A DNA stretch of 53,922 bases from Limnohabitans sp. (GTDB taxonomy: Bacteria; Bacteroidota; Bacteroidia; Flavobacteriales; Flavobacteriaceae), in assembly GCA_030053945.1 (NCBI GenBank), contig JASGCW010000021.1, positions 1-53,922 of the forward strand. The letters are read 5' to 3'. The first letter of the stretch is position 1. Every line of letters starts with the position of its first letter. Shown piece after piece: positions 53,261 to 53,922 of this stretch. A program made the position numbers and the translations under genes. Under the pieces are notes generated by a model. That model had not been told where the DNA came from, did not search any database, and saw nothing but the letters and a program-made list of their open reading frames with translations.

Positions 53261-53827
53261 TCACAAATTATCTGGACTAATACCGCTACTAGTATTTCCT
53301 TGTCGTCTTGCAATTATATCTGCAAAATATTTACGCCCATTATTTACTACGCTAAAAGCATTTTTATAAAAAATATCTTCTCTATTTTTAGCCATCACAA
53401 GAATATATTGTGCAAGATCGTTGTATGTCTTTAAAATATTTTTTCGCAATAATTTAGTATCATATACAGTTGTATTTATATTATTTGTAGAACGAGAGTT
53501 AAATGTATTTTTAAAAACACCATTAGTTTGCTCGATTGTATTAATATGCTTTTCTAGATTTAAAACTGAAACAGCAGCTACGTTATTTGCACCACGTAAT
53601 TCAGCAACTAAATTATCAAGACCTAAACTCTCTGCTTCAAAATTTGCTCTCTCAATATTTTTATATGCATTTAAAACAATTTTAAGGTGTTTATAGGCTA
53701 GTTTTTCTTCTTCGATAGAAGTATATTCATATACCGAAAGTGCACGGCGTAAAGTGCTTACTGCTCTATCTCGAGTTTCATCGTGTGCCATAAGTAACTC
53801 ACTTTCTGCTTTTGCTTTTATTTGCAT
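53261..53827 (-). CDS. DUF6261-like protein of unknown function
   Basis: The product from ATG 53827 has 188 residues and is mostly helical and Asn/Leu/Arg-rich, with an IRRALSVYEYTSIEEEK-type segment and IARRQGN near the end. It resembles the Bacteroidota DUF6261 family. The start is uncertain. In the same frame, 19 protein-like codons precede the ATG (reading KFKSLHSIKAQSTIYDAAL) and run back to an in-frame stop at 53887-53885. They have no ATG, so either a TTG at 53830 or a rarer codon is used, or the true start was lost. No signal peptide is visible. Confidence 0.65.
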   Translation of the reverse strand: MQIKAKAESELLMAHDETRDRAVSTLRRALSVYEYTSIEEEKLAYKHLKIVLNAYKNIERANFEAESLGLDNLVAELRGANNVAAVSVLNLEKHINTIEQTNGVFKNTFNSRSTNNINTTVYDTKLLRKNILKTYNDLAQYILVMAKNREDIFYKNAFSVVNNGRKYFADIIARRQGNTSSGISPDNL

Positions 53828-53922
53828 CAAAGCGGCATCATAAATTGTTGACTGTGCTTTTATACTATGAAGTGATTTAAACTTTTAAATAAAAAACAAG
53901 CAGTTCAAAATTAGTAATTTAG

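Overview
The window is an AT-rich chromosomal segment of a Bacteroidota bacterium, almost certainly Flavobacteriaceae and most likely Flavobacterium or a close relative. The evidence is: three secreted proteins with type IX secretion (T9SS) C-terminal sorting domains, a TonB-dependent receptor with a carboxypeptidase-like N-domain, DUF4270, MuiA/DUF4139 and DUF6261-type proteins, an atpD-atpC pair separate from the other ATP synthase genes, and promoter elements of the Bacteroidota type (TTG, about 16-22 nt, TAnnTTTG).

Positions 1-8487 form an accessory region. It starts with an XRE regulator facing a three-gene operon of small proteins, then a spacer with a 40-bp tandem repeat. From about 2264 to 7577 there is a row of genes separated by imperfect inverted repeats that look like integron attC sites or a relative. 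The junctions share a CGTTA-N5-CATTTTAA core/leader. The payload is a PD-(D/E)XK + AIPR + cold-shock-domain protein (probable phage defence), a TauD-like dioxygenase with a GRDP/DUF1399-like partner ending in two CWHxC motifs, a secreted glycine-rich protein, and an orphan PD-(D/E)XK nuclease-like protein. No integrase is in view. About 1 kb of gene-poor, decayed sequence follows.

From 8488 to the end the window is mostly core genome. 8488-12545 holds two convergent T9SS cargo proteins. 12701-21227 holds recX, a biotin locus (bioD-bioA-DUF2233-ketoacyl synthase, with bioF about 2.3 kb away) and, between its two parts, a TraB/GumN - ECF sigma - membrane-protein operon. 22016-26242 holds an animal-type haem peroxidase and atpC/atpD. 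26435-30831 is a TonB receptor paired with an SGNH lipoprotein. A glycogen-synthase-like - DUF4270 - glmS operon is divergent from a long plus-strand run (panC, panD, LPG-synthase-type membrane protein, inactive esterase-like protein, radA, small membrane protein, zincin, AsmA-like/GT51 fusion). 43517-53827 holds a MuiA-like protein, a BNR-repeat T9SS protein, an aldo/keto reductase, an OmpA lipoprotein with xth, a bifunctional OlsF-like aminolipid acyltransferase, a D-2-hydroxyacid dehydrogenase and a DUF6261-like protein.

A minisatellite-like family (GATGGAAGATGG / GATGGGTGATGG units) recurs at the recX-ketoacyl synthase junction, in the atpD-atpC spacer and, in frame, inside bioF. I see no rRNA, tRNA, CRISPR array or intact insertion sequence.
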